Of a DNA stretch of 64,000 bases, positions 1 to 8,396 are shown in pieces. Where the stretch lies: positions 62,001-126,000 of the forward strand of contig CAVYKB010000009.1 in assembly GCA_963768975.1 (NCBI GenBank), given 5' to 3'. Each line of letters opens with the position of its first letter. Position 1 is the first letter of the stretch. The stretch comes from CADCTB01 sp963768975 (lineage in GTDB: Bacteria > Actinomycetota > Acidimicrobiia > Acidimicrobiales > AC-14). A program made the translations under genes and the position numbers. The notes beneath the pieces are model-generated. The model searched no databases. It was not told the DNA's origin and saw nothing but the letters and a program-made list of their open reading frames with translations.

Positions 1-223
1 CGCCACCTTCCCCCGCCTGTGGGGCATCTCCGCCCTCACCGACCAGCAGACCGCGGGGCTGATCATGAAGATCGTCGGTGGCCTCTACCTGTGGCTGATC
101 ATCGCCGTGATCTTCTTCCGCTGGTACGCGCAGGAGGAGCGCAAGGAGCGGCAGGAGAAGGACGGCGTCCTGCTCTGGGACGACGTCGAGAAGGAGCTCA
201 TGGCGCCTCCGAAGGCGCGCTGA
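1..223 (+). CDS. CtaG-like cytochrome c oxidase assembly membrane protein, C-terminal fragment
   Basis: Only the last 73 residues are in the window; the reading frame enters at base 2 and stops at 223. The fragment has one hydrophobic segment (LYLWLIIAVIFFRWYA) followed by a charged tail rich in Glu, Lys and Arg. The preceding stretch (LWGISALTDQQTAGLIMKI) resembles the last part of the caa3-type CtaG family, membrane proteins that help deliver copper to cytochrome oxidase. That would fit the copper exporter and CsoR nearby. The assignment rests on a short piece, so the family is likely rather than certain. Confidence 0.6.
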   Translation, partial: ATFPRLWGISALTDQQTAGLIMKIVGGLYLWLIIAVIFFRWYAQEERKERQEKDGVLLWDDVEKELMAPPKAR

Positions 224-391
224 CGTTCTGTTTCTAGGGTGACCGGGGCAGTACCGCGGACACATCCGGCGCGGCTGGGGGGTGCTATATGTCAGACGCA
301 CTTATTGATAGTGGCGCACTTTGCCGTGGAGGATGACGGAATGCCGCTTTTCCGGCGGCGCAACGACACGCGTAGCAAGGGGACTACTAAA
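224..391. other. Intergenic leader without a recognisable gene
   Basis: These 168 bases lie between the CtaG-like fragment and the secreted protein at 392. The frame of the downstream gene stays open upstream, but the extra residues do not look like a signal peptide. The likely ribosome binding site is the AAGGGG stretch about ten bases before the ATG at 392. I see no convincing promoter or terminator. Confidence 0.4.
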
Positions 392-1009
392 ATGCAGAAA
401 CGACTTTCGCGCCGCTGGTTCGCAGCGGTCGCCGGAGCCGCAGCGGCGGCCGGCGTCCTGCTTCCAGTGAGCGGGGCCTGGGCGCCACATGTGGCGCAGC
501 TCCAGGTCACGCCCACCGTCTTCAAGGCCGGTGACACTGTCACCGTGTTCGGGCCCAGCGGCTTCGGCGCCACCAACCCGGTGGAGATCCGCATGGACTC
601 CGCCGACGGTCCCGTGCTCGGCAGCTTCAAGACGAGCGGCTCCGGCTTCGCCATGTGGGGCCCCGGCACGATCACCATCCCGGCCGACACCAAGCCCGGC
701 GTCCACACCCTCTGGGCCACCCAGAAGCTGGAGGAGTCCGAGAAGCTGATTCGCGGCATGCCGACCAAGACGCTGGTGCAGGTGCTCAACGCCGACGGCT
801 CCAACCCGGTCCTGGGCCTCGACCTGTCGCCCAAGCTGGAGGAGCGGCCCACAAGCCTGGTCGAGGACAAGCCCGTGGGGATGGGTGCTCTCGTGCTGGT
901 CGGCCTCGGTGTGGCCGGCGTGGCCATGTTCGCCGCCGGCGCCGCGGCGCTGATGTCGTCCCGCCGCCCGCCGGCGGGGACGCCTGAGACGGTCAGGGGC
1001 AACCGGTGA
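392..1009 (+). CDS. Secreted, membrane-anchored Ig-like domain protein
   Basis: A 205-residue protein of unknown function. It starts with an Arg-rich n-region and an Ala/Gly-rich signal peptide (about residues 1-30, ending near SGAWA). An extracytoplasmic beta-rich region follows (VTPTVFKAGDTVTVFGPSGF), resembling Ig-like/TIG folds. A C-terminal membrane helix around residues 168-190 and a short Arg-rich tail close the protein. The ATG at 392 is chosen because it begins the signal peptide and has an AAGGGG ribosome site. It overlaps the next gene by 4 nt (GTGA), so the two are probably co-translated and exposed together at the cell surface. Confidence 0.65.
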   Translation: MQKRLSRRWFAAVAGAAAAAGVLLPVSGAWAPHVAQLQVTPTVFKAGDTVTVFGPSGFGATNPVEIRMDSADGPVLGSFKTSGSGFAMWGPGTITIPADTKPGVHTLWATQKLEESEKLIRGMPTKTLVQVLNADGSNPVLGLDLSPKLEERPTSLVEDKPVGMGALVLVGLGVAGVAMFAAGAAALMSSRRPPAGTPETVRGNR

Positions 1010-2658
1010 GCCGCCGGCGCCTTGCCGCCATCGCCGCCCTGCCCGTCCTCGTCCTGGTCGGCGGCCAGGGCGTGGCCGTGAGCGCGGACCCGCCTCGCGT
1101 GCTTGCCTCGGTGCGGGCCACGGGCGAGGACCTCGCGCCCACCCGCACCTACGGCGCGCCGTTCCTTGCCGTCGACCCTGAGAACCCCAACACCATCGTC
1201 GCGGCCACGCCCGAGATGCGCACCCGGACCTGCCGGTTCATGCGCACTCTCGACGCCGGCCGCACGTGGCGGCTCATGGACGCCCTCCCATCGCCCCAGA
1301 GCTACCCGTTCTGCTTCCACACCTCCGGCACCAGCACCCAGACGCCGATCGAGTTCGGGCGTGACGGCGCCGTGTACTACGCCCTCAACGGCTGGGACCA
1401 GCAGGACATCGGCACCGGCGGCGACCATCCCGGCACCTATGCCAACTTCAGCGTGCTGGTCGCCAAGTCCACAGACGTGGGCGAGAACTGGGACCCGGTG
1501 ATGGTCCGTGACGCCCGGGGCAAGACCGGCGCCGGCCAGGCCGAGAACAACCGGCCCATCAACGGGTTGGCGGTCGACTCCAAGACCGGCGCCACCGACA
1601 CGGTGTACGTCGGCTGGAGCCAGAGCTTCCCCCAGGCCACGCCGGCCGTAGCCAGCCAGACGGTCATCGCCACCTCCACCGACGGCGGCCGGACCTACGG
1701 CGAGCCGGTGAAGGTCGTGGGCGACTACTACAAGTCCGTGGCCAACAAGCCCGACCCCGAGAAGTGGGGCGGTAACAGCCCGACGCTGACGGTCGACGAC
1801 AAGGGAACGGTGTACGCCGTCTTCTACTCCTCGGCCACCGGGCAGCCCGCCGGCTCTCAGAGCAACGCCATCCTGCTGGCCAAGTCCACCGACAAGGGCA
1901 AGACCTTCCAGGTCAGCGAGATCGCCCCGCCGAGTGGCTACTACCAGGCTGGCACGATCATGGACTGGTCGTCTGAAGGCGGGCCCGAGGGGACGCTGCA
2001 CATCGTCTACGAGGACAAGGTGGCGCCTCCGGGAGCGGACACCCGTATCCTCCTCGGCGACCGTGACGTCTTCACCCGCCGGTCCACCGACGGTGGCAAG
2101 ACCTGGTCCGAGCCAAAGCAGCTCAACGACGACCCGTTCGACCCGAAGGACGGCGGTCACACCCAGAACAACCCGAGCGTCAGCGTCGCCCCCAACGGGC
2201 GGGTCGACGCCGTCTGGTGGGACTTCCGCAACGACCAGGGCCAGTTCCAGAACGACGTCTACTACTCCTACTCGGAGGACAACGGCGCCACCTGGTCGCC
2301 CAACATCCGGGCCAACGACCGCTCGATCGACCGGCGGATCGGCGTGTGGAGTAACGGCTACGACATGCGGATGCCCATCGGCGTGGCTTCCACAAACAAG
2401 GTGGCGGTCTTCGCCTGGGACGACACCCGCAACGCCGACAAGCTGACCGAGGGCCAGGACGTGTACTCGTCCATCGTCCAGCACGAGGCGCTGGGTTCGG
2501 GGAGCAACGACGCCCTCCGCTACGCCGTCGCCGCGCTGGCCGGCCTCGGCGCCGTGGGCCTCATCCTGCTGGTGGTCAGCGTGGTAGCCGGCAAGCGCCG
2601 GCCCGAGGCGGCCACGGCCACGGAGCCGGCGGCCTCCAAGGGGCGGGTCAGCTCCTAG
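1006..2658 (+). CDS. Secreted BNR/Asp-box repeat (sialidase-fold) protein, C-terminally anchored
   Basis: A 550-residue exported protein with an N-terminal signal peptide and a C-terminal membrane helix (about residues 507-530) followed by a basic tail. At least six Asp-box-like motifs are visible: TLDAGRTW, STDVGENW, STDGGRTY, STDKGKTF, STDGGKTW and SEDNGATW. This predicts a six-bladed beta-propeller like sialidases. Asp boxes are structural and do not prove glycosidase activity, and I could not identify the sialidase Arg triad. The GTG start at 1006 lies inside the stop of the preceding surface protein. It could be a glycan-binding or hydrolytic surface protein. Confidence 0.75.
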   Translation: MSRRRLAAIAALPVLVLVGGQGVAVSADPPRVLASVRATGEDLAPTRTYGAPFLAVDPENPNTIVAATPEMRTRTCRFMRTLDAGRTWRLMDALPSPQSYPFCFHTSGTSTQTPIEFGRDGAVYYALNGWDQQDIGTGGDHPGTYANFSVLVAKSTDVGENWDPVMVRDARGKTGAGQAENNRPINGLAVDSKTGATDTVYVGWSQSFPQATPAVASQTVIATSTDGGRTYGEPVKVVGDYYKSVANKPDPEKWGGNSPTLTVDDKGTVYAVFYSSATGQPAGSQSNAILLAKSTDKGKTFQVSEIAPPSGYYQAGTIMDWSSEGGPEGTLHIVYEDKVAPPGADTRILLGDRDVFTRRSTDGGKTWSEPKQLNDDPFDPKDGGHTQNNPSVSVAPNGRVDAVWWDFRNDQGQFQNDVYYSYSEDNGATWSPNIRANDRSIDRRIGVWSNGYDMRMPIGVASTNKVAVFAWDDTRNADKLTEGQDVYSSIVQHEALGSGSNDALRYAVAALAGLGAVGLILLVVSVVAGKRRPEAATATEPAASKGRVSS

Positions 2659-2677
2659 CAGCCTGCAATTCCGAGCA

Positions 2678-2711
2678 CGACAGGGACCGGCCAGCAGGCC
2701 GGTCCCTGTCG
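2678..2711 (+). terminator. Rho-independent terminator after the Asp-box gene
   Basis: Perfect 15-bp arms (2678-2692 and 2697-2711) flank a four-base loop AGCA and are followed by CGTTT. It lies 20 bases after the stop of the Asp-box gene and just before the next ATG, so it should separate the two transcription units. Confidence 0.8.
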
Positions 2712-2728
2712 CGTTTAGCCTGCGGGCG

Positions 2729-4069
2729 ATGAAGGGCCTCCAGTTCCGCATCATCGGCATCCCGGTGCGGGTGGAGCTGCTCCACATCGCCGTGCTGGCC
2801 CTGCTCGGCTGGAGCTACGGGTTCGAAGGCGTGGAGATCCCGGTGTTCATGCTGGTCGGAGGGCTCTCGCTGCTCGTCCACGAGATGGGCCACGCCACCG
2901 CCTTCCGATCCTTCGGCGCGCAGCCCGCGATCACCATGACGGCGATGGGCGGCTACACCCTCGGGCCGGCCCAGCCCCGCGGCAAGTCGCTCGTCGTGAG
3001 TCTCGCCGGGCCCGGCGCCGGCTTCCTGGCCGCCGTCGTCGGCATCCTGCTCCTCCAGGTCGTGTCCGGGCCGGAGCTGGTGGAGACCGGCATCCGGATC
3101 CTGATCTTCGTGAACGTGCTGTGGGGCGTGTTCAACCTGCTGCCGATCATCCCCCTCGACGGTGGGCACGTCGCCGAGGACATCTTCGGCCTCCGCAACG
3201 CCCAGTACCTGTCGATCGCCGGCGCCATCGCCCTCGGGGTGGCCGGGGTGGCCCTGCAGGCCCCGTTCATGGCCATCATCGCCTTCATGTTCGCCAGCCA
3301 GAACCTGAACGGCCTGCGGGCCGAGCGGGATCAGCCCCAGTTCGAGAAGCTGAACCAGGCGCGAACCGCGCTCCTCCAGGGCCGCAACGCCGAGGCGGCC
3401 GAGCTGGCGGAGTCCGCCGGCGAGAACCCCGCCTCCTTCGGCGTGGAGGTCACCGCCGCCGAACTGCTGGCCTGGGCCCGGCTGGCCGAGAACCAGCCCG
3501 AGGAGGCTCGGGCCGCCCTCAACAAGTTGCGGGGCGGCGTGACCAAGACCGGCCCTCTCGTGCAGCGCATGGTGGGCCTGGCCGAGGGCCAGCAGGGTGA
3601 GCTGCTGGCGCCGGCGTTCATCGAGTGCGACGACGTGGTGGCGGCCACCATCGGCGCCCGCATGGTGGCCGTCAGCGGGCTTCTCGACCGGCTCATCGAG
3701 GAGCTGGGGACCGTGCCCGTGGTCGCCGGCGGCACGCCCCGGACCAACGGCTACCGGGCCCTCCAGCTCGGCCTGCACCACGCCGGCCGGTACCGTGACG
3801 CGGCCAAGGTCGGCGAGTTCCTGTTCAAGGCTGAGCCTGGACCGCTGGTGGCCTACAACGTCGCGTGCAGCTGGGCCCTGGCCGAGGAGACCGACCAGGC
3901 CCTGACCTGGCTGGACCGGGCGGTGGAGAACGGGTTCCGCGACACCGCCCTCATCGATCAGGACAACAACTTCGACAAGATCCGAGACACCGACGGCTTC
4001 CGGGCCCTGCGGTCGTGGATGGAGGCGGGCCCGCCGGGCGGGCCGACCGAGGAAACCGCAGGAACCTAA
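2729..4069 (+). CDS. Site-2 protease family (M50) zinc metalloprotease with TPR-like C-terminus
   Basis: A 446-residue intramembrane protease of the M50/S2P family. The zinc motif HEMGH is at residues 51-55 and the second conserved motif DGGH at 144-147. Both lie among hydrophobic segments that fill the first 200 residues. The C-terminal half is soluble and Ala/Leu/Glu-rich (for example NAEAAELAESAGENPASF and VAYNVACSWALAEETDQA), resembling TPR repeats that could bind a substrate or partner. Relatives cut membrane proteins such as anti-sigma factors; the substrate here is unknown. It stands alone after a terminator and ends 4 nt into the convergent copper ATPase gene. Confidence 0.85.
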   Translation: MKGLQFRIIGIPVRVELLHIAVLALLGWSYGFEGVEIPVFMLVGGLSLLVHEMGHATAFRSFGAQPAITMTAMGGYTLGPAQPRGKSLVVSLAGPGAGFLAAVVGILLLQVVSGPELVETGIRILIFVNVLWGVFNLLPIIPLDGGHVAEDIFGLRNAQYLSIAGAIALGVAGVALQAPFMAIIAFMFASQNLNGLRAERDQPQFEKLNQARTALLQGRNAEAAELAESAGENPASFGVEVTAAELLAWARLAENQPEEARAALNKLRGGVTKTGPLVQRMVGLAEGQQGELLAPAFIECDDVVAATIGARMVAVSGLLDRLIEELGTVPVVAGGTPRTNGYRALQLGLHHAGRYRDAAKVGEFLFKAEPGPLVAYNVACSWALAEETDQALTWLDRAVENGFRDTALIDQDNNFDKIRDTDGFRALRSWMEAGPPGGPTEETAGT

Positions 4070-6072
4070 GGCTCGCTGCCCACGAGCGCCGGCGCCGGCG
4101 CCGGCTCCGACCGCTCGGTGGCCGCCGGCCGGCGCAGGTCGAGCCGGCGCAGCAGTTGGGCGTTGAGGGCGACGACAACCGTCGATGCGCTCATCAGCAC
4201 TGCGCCGACGGCCGGAGACAGGATGAGGCCGGCCCAGGCGAAGGCGCCGGCGGCCAGGGGGATGGCGGCCAGGTTGTAGCCGGCGCCCCACGCCAGGTTC
4301 TGGAGCATCTTGCGGTAGGCGGCCCGGGAAAGGCGGATGACCCCGACGACGGCCCGGGGGTCCGACGACGCCAGCACCACGCCGGCGGACTCGATGGCGA
4401 CGTCGGTGCCGGCGCCGATGGCGATGCCGACATCGGCCCGGGCCAGCGCCGGCGCGTCGTTCACCCCGTCGCCGACCATGGCCACTTTGAGGCCCCGGTC
4501 TTGGAGGGCGGCCACCGCCGCGTCCTTGTCCTCGGGCAGGACCTCGGCCAGCACCTCGTCGACCCCCAGCTCGGCGCCGACGGCCTCGGCCACCGAGCGG
4601 GCGTCGCCGGTGATCATCACCACCCGGATGCCGAGCCGGTGCAGCTCGTCGATGGCGCCCGACGACTCGGGACGGATCTCGTCCTCCAGGGCGAGTGCGC
4701 CGGCGATACGACCATTGCGCACGACGTGGAGGACGGCCGCGCCCCGGTCCGTCCACGTCTTCGGCGGGGCCGGCGGCTCGAGTCCGAGGTGGCGCAGCAT
4801 CGCCGGCCCGCCGACGGCCACGGGCACGCCGTCGACGGTGGCCTCCACCCCCCGCCCGGGCAGCGACCGGAACCCGGTGGCTCTTGTCCCGTTGTCGCTG
4901 GCCGCAGCGACGATGGCCCGGGCCAGCGGGTGCTCGGAATCGGCCTCGACCGCGCCGGCCAGGGCGAGCAACTTCCGCTCGTCGAACCCGGGCGCCGGCG
5001 CCACGCCGGTGACCACGTGAGCGCCCTTGGTGAGAGTGCCCGTCTTGTCGAAGAGGACGGTGTCGATGGTCCGCATGCGCTCCAGGGCCAAGCGGTCCTT
5101 GACGAGGATGCCGGCCCGGGCCGAGATCGCCGTCGACAGGCTCACGACCAGCGGGATAGCCAGGCCGAGGGCATGGGGGCAGGCGATAACCAGCACGGTG
5201 ACGGTGCGCAGGAAGGCGGCGTCGGCGTCGCCGAAGGCGGCCCAGGCCCCGAACGTCACTGCGCCGGACAGGAGGGCGACGTAGAACAGCAGGGCTGCGG
5301 CCCGGTCGGCCAGGGCCTGGGCCCGCGACTTCGACGCCTCCGCCTCGGCCACAAGCCGCTGGATGCCGGCCAGGGCGGTGTCCTCGCCCACCTTGTCCAC
5401 CCGGATCCGCAGGGCCGAATCGGTGGCCACGGTGCCGGCGACGACCCGGTCTCCCGGGCTCTTGGCCACCGGCCGGGATTCGCCGGTGACCATTGCCTCG
5501 TCGACCTCGGCGTCGCCTTCGACCACCTCGCCATCGGCCGGAATGCGACCGCCGGGGCGAACGAGCACGACATCGCCGGGCTGGAGGTCACCGACCATCA
5601 CCGTCTCGACCTCCTCGCCCCGCACACGCTCAGCCTCGTCGGGCAGGAGGGCGGCCAGGGCGGCCATCGCCCCCTGGGCCTGGCCGAGCGCCCGCATCTC
5701 CAGCCAGTGGCCGAGGAGCATGATCGTGACGAGAGTGGTGAGCTCGGCCCACAGGTCGGCGTCGATGAGGTCCAGGCTGGTGGCGGCCGAGGCCCCGAAG
5801 GCCACCAGCAGGCCCATGGAGATCAGCAGCATCATCCCGGGCCGGCGGCCACGGAGCTCGCCCCAGCCGGCTCGCAGGAACACCGGGCCGCCATACAGGA
5901 AGGTCAGGGTGCCCAGCGCCGGCCCGACCCAGTGGTCGCCGGTGAACGCCGGCGGCGTCCAGCCGGTGAGCGTCATGAGCATGTGGCTGTACATGACCAC
6001 CGGGACGGTCAGCACCAGGCTGACCCAGAACCGGTTCCGGAACATGGCGGCGTGGTCGTGGTGCTCGTGCAT
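4066..6072 (-). CDS. copB: Copper-exporting P1B-type ATPase, CopB type
   Basis: A 668-residue heavy-metal P-type ATPase. The metal-site motif is CPH (residues 298-300), as in the CopB/P1B-3 subgroup, rather than the CPC of CopA. The phosphorylation motif DKTGTLT begins at Asp342, and TGES, HPLA and GDGVNDAPAL motifs are present. There is no N-terminal CxxC domain; instead the protein begins with a His-rich stretch (MHEHHDHAAM). The start at 6072 is chosen because an AGGAGGT site lies directly upstream. It diverges from csoR across a 97-bp region carrying a CsoR-like operator, so it is probably derepressed by copper. Whether it moves Cu(I), Cu(II) or Ag(I) cannot be told. Confidence 0.9.
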   Translation of the reverse strand: MHEHHDHAAMFRNRFWVSLVLTVPVVMYSHMLMTLTGWTPPAFTGDHWVGPALGTLTFLYGGPVFLRAGWGELRGRRPGMMLLISMGLLVAFGASAATSLDLIDADLWAELTTLVTIMLLGHWLEMRALGQAQGAMAALAALLPDEAERVRGEEVETVMVGDLQPGDVVLVRPGGRIPADGEVVEGDAEVDEAMVTGESRPVAKSPGDRVVAGTVATDSALRIRVDKVGEDTALAGIQRLVAEAEASKSRAQALADRAAALLFYVALLSGAVTFGAWAAFGDADAAFLRTVTVLVIACPHALGLAIPLVVSLSTAISARAGILVKDRLALERMRTIDTVLFDKTGTLTKGAHVVTGVAPAPGFDERKLLALAGAVEADSEHPLARAIVAAASDNGTRATGFRSLPGRGVEATVDGVPVAVGGPAMLRHLGLEPPAPPKTWTDRGAAVLHVVRNGRIAGALALEDEIRPESSGAIDELHRLGIRVVMITGDARSVAEAVGAELGVDEVLAEVLPEDKDAAVAALQDRGLKVAMVGDGVNDAPALARADVGIAIGAGTDVAIESAGVVLASSDPRAVVGVIRLSRAAYRKMLQNLAWGAGYNLAAIPLAAGAFAWAGLILSPAVGAVLMSASTVVVALNAQLLRRLDLRRPAATERSEPAPAPALVGSEP

Positions 6073-6092
6073 CTCTACCTCCTGCGTCGATG

Positions 6093-6109
6093 ATACCCCT
6101 CGGGGGTAT
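6093..6109. promoter_or_regulatory. CsoR-type operator between copB and csoR
   Basis: A perfect inverted repeat with 7-bp arms, ATACCCC and GGGGTAT, separated by TCG. The G/C tracts flanked by A/T match known operators of the CsoR/FrmR/RcnR family. It lies 21-37 bases upstream of the copB start and 61 bases before csoR, where bound CsoR could block both promoters. Confidence 0.75.
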
Positions 6110-6117
6110 AGATAGCA

Positions 6118-6134
6118 ATACCGGGTAGGGGTAT
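6118..6134. promoter_or_regulatory. Second, imperfect CsoR-like half-operator
   Basis: The stretch ATACC..GGGTA..GGGGTAT repeats the pattern of the upstream operator with one weaker arm. It lies 36 bases before the csoR ATG and could be a second autoregulatory binding site. The match is partial, so this is tentative. Confidence 0.4.
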
Positions 6135-6169
6135 GCTGCGTCAAGACTTATCTCGGAGAGGACGACGTC

Positions 6170-6457
6170 ATGGCACAGGCCCGGGGCTACACCGCAACCA
6201 AGGATCAGCTAAAAGACCGCCTGGCCCGGATCGAGGGGCAGGTTCGGGGCATCGCCCGCATGGTGGAGGAGGACCGCTACTGCATCGACGTCCTTACCCA
6301 GATCAACGCCATCCAGGCTGCGCTGGACCGGGTGGCCCTCGGCCTGCTCGACGACCACGCCCGCCACTGCCTGGTCGGCGGCCACGGCGGCCCGGCCGAT
6401 CCTGAGGACCAGGTCCAGGAACTGATGGGCGCCGTCGGGCGGATGCTTTCCCGCTAA
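6170..6457 (+). CDS. csoR: CsoR-family copper-sensing transcriptional repressor
   Basis: A 95-residue all-helical CsoR/DUF156 protein. The copper triad is intact: Cys38, His63 and Cys67 have the same spacing as Cys36-His61-Cys65 of Mycobacterium tuberculosis CsoR, and Tyr37 precedes the first Cys. This points to Cu(I) rather than nickel or formaldehyde sensing. Family members sit on their operator as tetramers and release it when Cu(I) binds. Its target is probably the divergent copB gene and itself, through the inverted repeat at 6093-6109. The ATG at 6170 has a GGAGAGGA ribosome site upstream. Confidence 0.93.
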   Translation: MAQARGYTATKDQLKDRLARIEGQVRGIARMVEEDRYCIDVLTQINAIQAALDRVALGLLDDHARHCLVGGHGGPADPEDQVQELMGAVGRMLSR

Positions 6458-6469
6458 GAGTCGCGACCC

Positions 6470-6735
6470 TCAGTCGTCCAGCTGCCGAACCTTCACGACC
6501 CAGATCTCCTGTGGTGAGTCCTCGGAGCCAGCCAGGACAGACGGATCCCGAAGCGGAGGTCAGCTTCCCTGAGGAGCACGCCGTTGATGACGCGTACGCC
6601 ATCGGCCTTCGGTCCTTCGGTGGCCCATTCGGAGAAGAGAGCCTCCCTCAGGCTGTCCTTCTTCGGTCGCTGAGAGCGGCATACTGCGCCCAGGCGTCGT
6701 CGGAGAACCGAATGACCCAGCCCGCCTACGCCGCT
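6470..6735 (-). pseudogene. Small gene broken by two -1 frameshifts, family unknown
   Basis: No single frame gives a protein, but three consecutive minus-strand frames read as one plausible sequence. First WVIRFSDDAWAQYAALSDRR (to about 6665), then KKDSLREALFSEWATEG and DGVRVINGVLLREADLRFGI (to about 6540), then VLAGSEDSPQEIWVVKVRQL and a stop at 6470-6472. Each junction needs a one-base step back, as if single bases were missing. The upstream start is unclear because a stop lies in frame just before the first segment. I do not recognise the family. It is either a decayed gene or an intact one with two sequence errors. Confidence 0.55.
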
Positions 6736-6750
6736 CCAGGGCGGGAGTAG

Positions 6751-7470
6751 CTACTCCCAGCGGAAGGTGGCGGCCGCCGCCAGCGGCGCGGCCACCGCCC
6801 AAGCGGCGAGCACCAGCCACGCCCGCCCGGGCACGGCGCCGGCGTTGGATGCGGCGTGGAGGACATCGGAGAGGGCGGCCGCCGGCAGGGCCCGGGATAC
6901 CGCCCGCAGGGGGCCGGGGAGCTCGGCCAGGGGGATCACCATGCCGCCGAGGAGCAGGAGCACGAGGTAGAGGCCGTTGGCCGCGGCCAGCACGGCTTCC
7001 CCCCGGAGGCGGCCGGCCATGAGCAAGCCCAGGCCGGCGAACCCCATGGTGGCCAGGAGCATGGCCGGCGCGAAGGCGGCGACCGACCCCGACGGGCGCC
7101 AGCCCAGAGCCAGGGCCACGCCGGCCAGGACCGCCACTTGCAGGACCTCGACGGCCAGGATGGCGAGCGTCTTGGCCGCCAGCAGCGCCGGCCGGCCCAG
7201 GGGAGTCGAGCCCAGGCGCTTCAGGACGCCGTACTGGCGCTCGAAGCCGGTGGCGATGCCCACGCCCACCATCGCCGTCGACATCACCGCCAGGGCTAGT
7301 ACGCCGGGCGCCAGGAAGTCGACGGGGTCGTCGGTGCCGGTGGGAAGCACGTCGACGAAGGAGAAGAAGACCAGCAGCATCACCGGGATGCCGAGCGACA
7401 GCAGCACCGATTCGCCCCGCCGGAGCGTGAGCGCCAGCTCCACCCTGGTTTGGGCCAAGACCTTCCTCAC
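6751..7470 (-). CDS. ABC-2 type transporter permease
   Basis: A 239-residue integral membrane protein of the ABC-2 permease class with about six hydrophobic segments (for example LLSLGIPVMLLVFFSFV, VLALAVMSTAMVGVGIATGF and LYLVLLLLGGMVIPLAELPG). The last contains the conserved region found in drug and polysaccharide exporters. The GTG start at 7470 overlaps the stop of the ATPase gene (GTGA), so the two are translationally coupled. Together they should form an efflux transporter. The substrate is unknown. The protein ends at 6751 and the broken gene follows. Confidence 0.85.
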   Translation of the reverse strand: MRKVLAQTRVELALTLRRGESVLLSLGIPVMLLVFFSFVDVLPTGTDDPVDFLAPGVLALAVMSTAMVGVGIATGFERQYGVLKRLGSTPLGRPALLAAKTLAILAVEVLQVAVLAGVALALGWRPSGSVAAFAPAMLLATMGFAGLGLLMAGRLRGEAVLAAANGLYLVLLLLGGMVIPLAELPGPLRAVSRALPAAALSDVLHAASNAGAVPGRAWLVLAAWAVAAPLAAAATFRWE

Positions 7471-8372
7471 GAGCCGCTCGTCAGGCGCAGGAACACGTCT
7501 TCCAGGGACTGGCGCCCGGCCCGCAGGTCGCCGAGCGGGAGGTCGTGCTCGGCCAGCCAGGCCGTCAGCTTGGCGACGGTCGCCGGCGCCGGCTCCGTGG
7601 CCACCGAGTACTCGCCCGGCCGCGCTTCGTTGACCGTGGCCCCGAGCGCCGCCGACAGGCCGGCGGTGTCGAGCCCCGCCGGCGCCCGGAACTGGATCGA
7701 GGTTTGGACAAGACCGGACATGAGGGCCGCCGGCGTGCCCTCGGCCAGCAGCCGGCCATGGTCGACGATGACCACCCGGTCGGCCACCCGCTCGGCCTCG
7801 TCCAGCTCGTGGGTGGCGAGCAGCACGCAGCACCCACGGGCCCGGAGCTCCCCGATGACCTCCCGGATGACCTGGCGCCCGGCCACGTCGACGCCGGCCG
7901 TCGGCTCGTCGAGGAAGGCCACCTCCGGCCTCCCGACGAGGGCGAGCGCCAGCGACAGCCTTTGCTGCTCGCCGCCGGAGAGCCGCCGCCAGGTGGTCCG
8001 GGCCACGCCGGCCAGCCCGAGCCGGTCCAGCAGGCTCGCCGGATCCTCGGGCGACTCGTAGAAGGCGGCGAACAGGCGGATCGCCTCGACGGTACGGATG
8101 CCCGGGTACACCCCGCCCTTCTGCAGCATGACGCCGATGCGGGGCGTGAGCCGGGCGTGGTCGGCCACGGGGTCGAGCCCGAGCACCCGCACCGTCCCGC
8201 TGGTGGGCGACTTGTAGCCCTCCAACGTCTCCACCGTGGTCGTCTTGCCGGCGCCGTTCGGCCCCAGCAGCGCCAGCACTTCGCCGGCCTCGGCCGAGAA
8301 CGTCAGGCCGTCGACTGCCACCACGCCGGCGGCGTAGCGCACCACCAGCCCGGAAACTTCGATGGCGGCCAT
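7467..8372 (-). CDS. ABC transporter ATP-binding protein, DrrA-like exporter type
   Basis: A 301-residue ATPase with Walker A GPNGAGKTTT, signature LSGGEQQRLSLALAL, Walker B EVAFLDEPTAGVD, and a switch His in ATHELDEAE. The C-terminal 80 residues form the extra domain common in DrrA/CcmA-type exporters. It pairs with the permease downstream through a 4-nt overlap. I take the ATG at 8372; an in-frame GTG at 8381 would add three residues and neither has a clear ribosome site. It diverges from serS with only about 24 bases between starts. Confidence 0.88.
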   Translation of the reverse strand: MAAIEVSGLVVRYAAGVVAVDGLTFSAEAGEVLALLGPNGAGKTTTVETLEGYKSPTSGTVRVLGLDPVADHARLTPRIGVMLQKGGVYPGIRTVEAIRLFAAFYESPEDPASLLDRLGLAGVARTTWRRLSGGEQQRLSLALALVGRPEVAFLDEPTAGVDVAGRQVIREVIGELRARGCCVLLATHELDEAERVADRVVIVDHGRLLAEGTPAALMSGLVQTSIQFRAPAGLDTAGLSAALGATVNEARPGEYSVATEPAPATVAKLTAWLAEHDLPLGDLRAGRQSLEDVFLRLTSGS

Positions 8373-8396
8373 CGGCGGCACGCTACCGTCCCCTTC

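Noticed and set aside
292..2787. Long open minus-strand frame of 831 codons
   Set aside because: It lies opposite the two secreted protein genes, has low-complexity residues (Val, Gly, Arg runs) and no domain. Open antisense frames are common in GC-rich DNA.
3865..6093. Open plus-strand frame of 742 codons
   Set aside because: It is antisense to the copper ATPase, which has all family motifs; the translation is low in complexity.
7545..8396. Upstream extension of the serS frame
   Set aside because: The frame is open but antisense to the ABC ATPase, and SerRS begins with its normal N-terminus at 8397.
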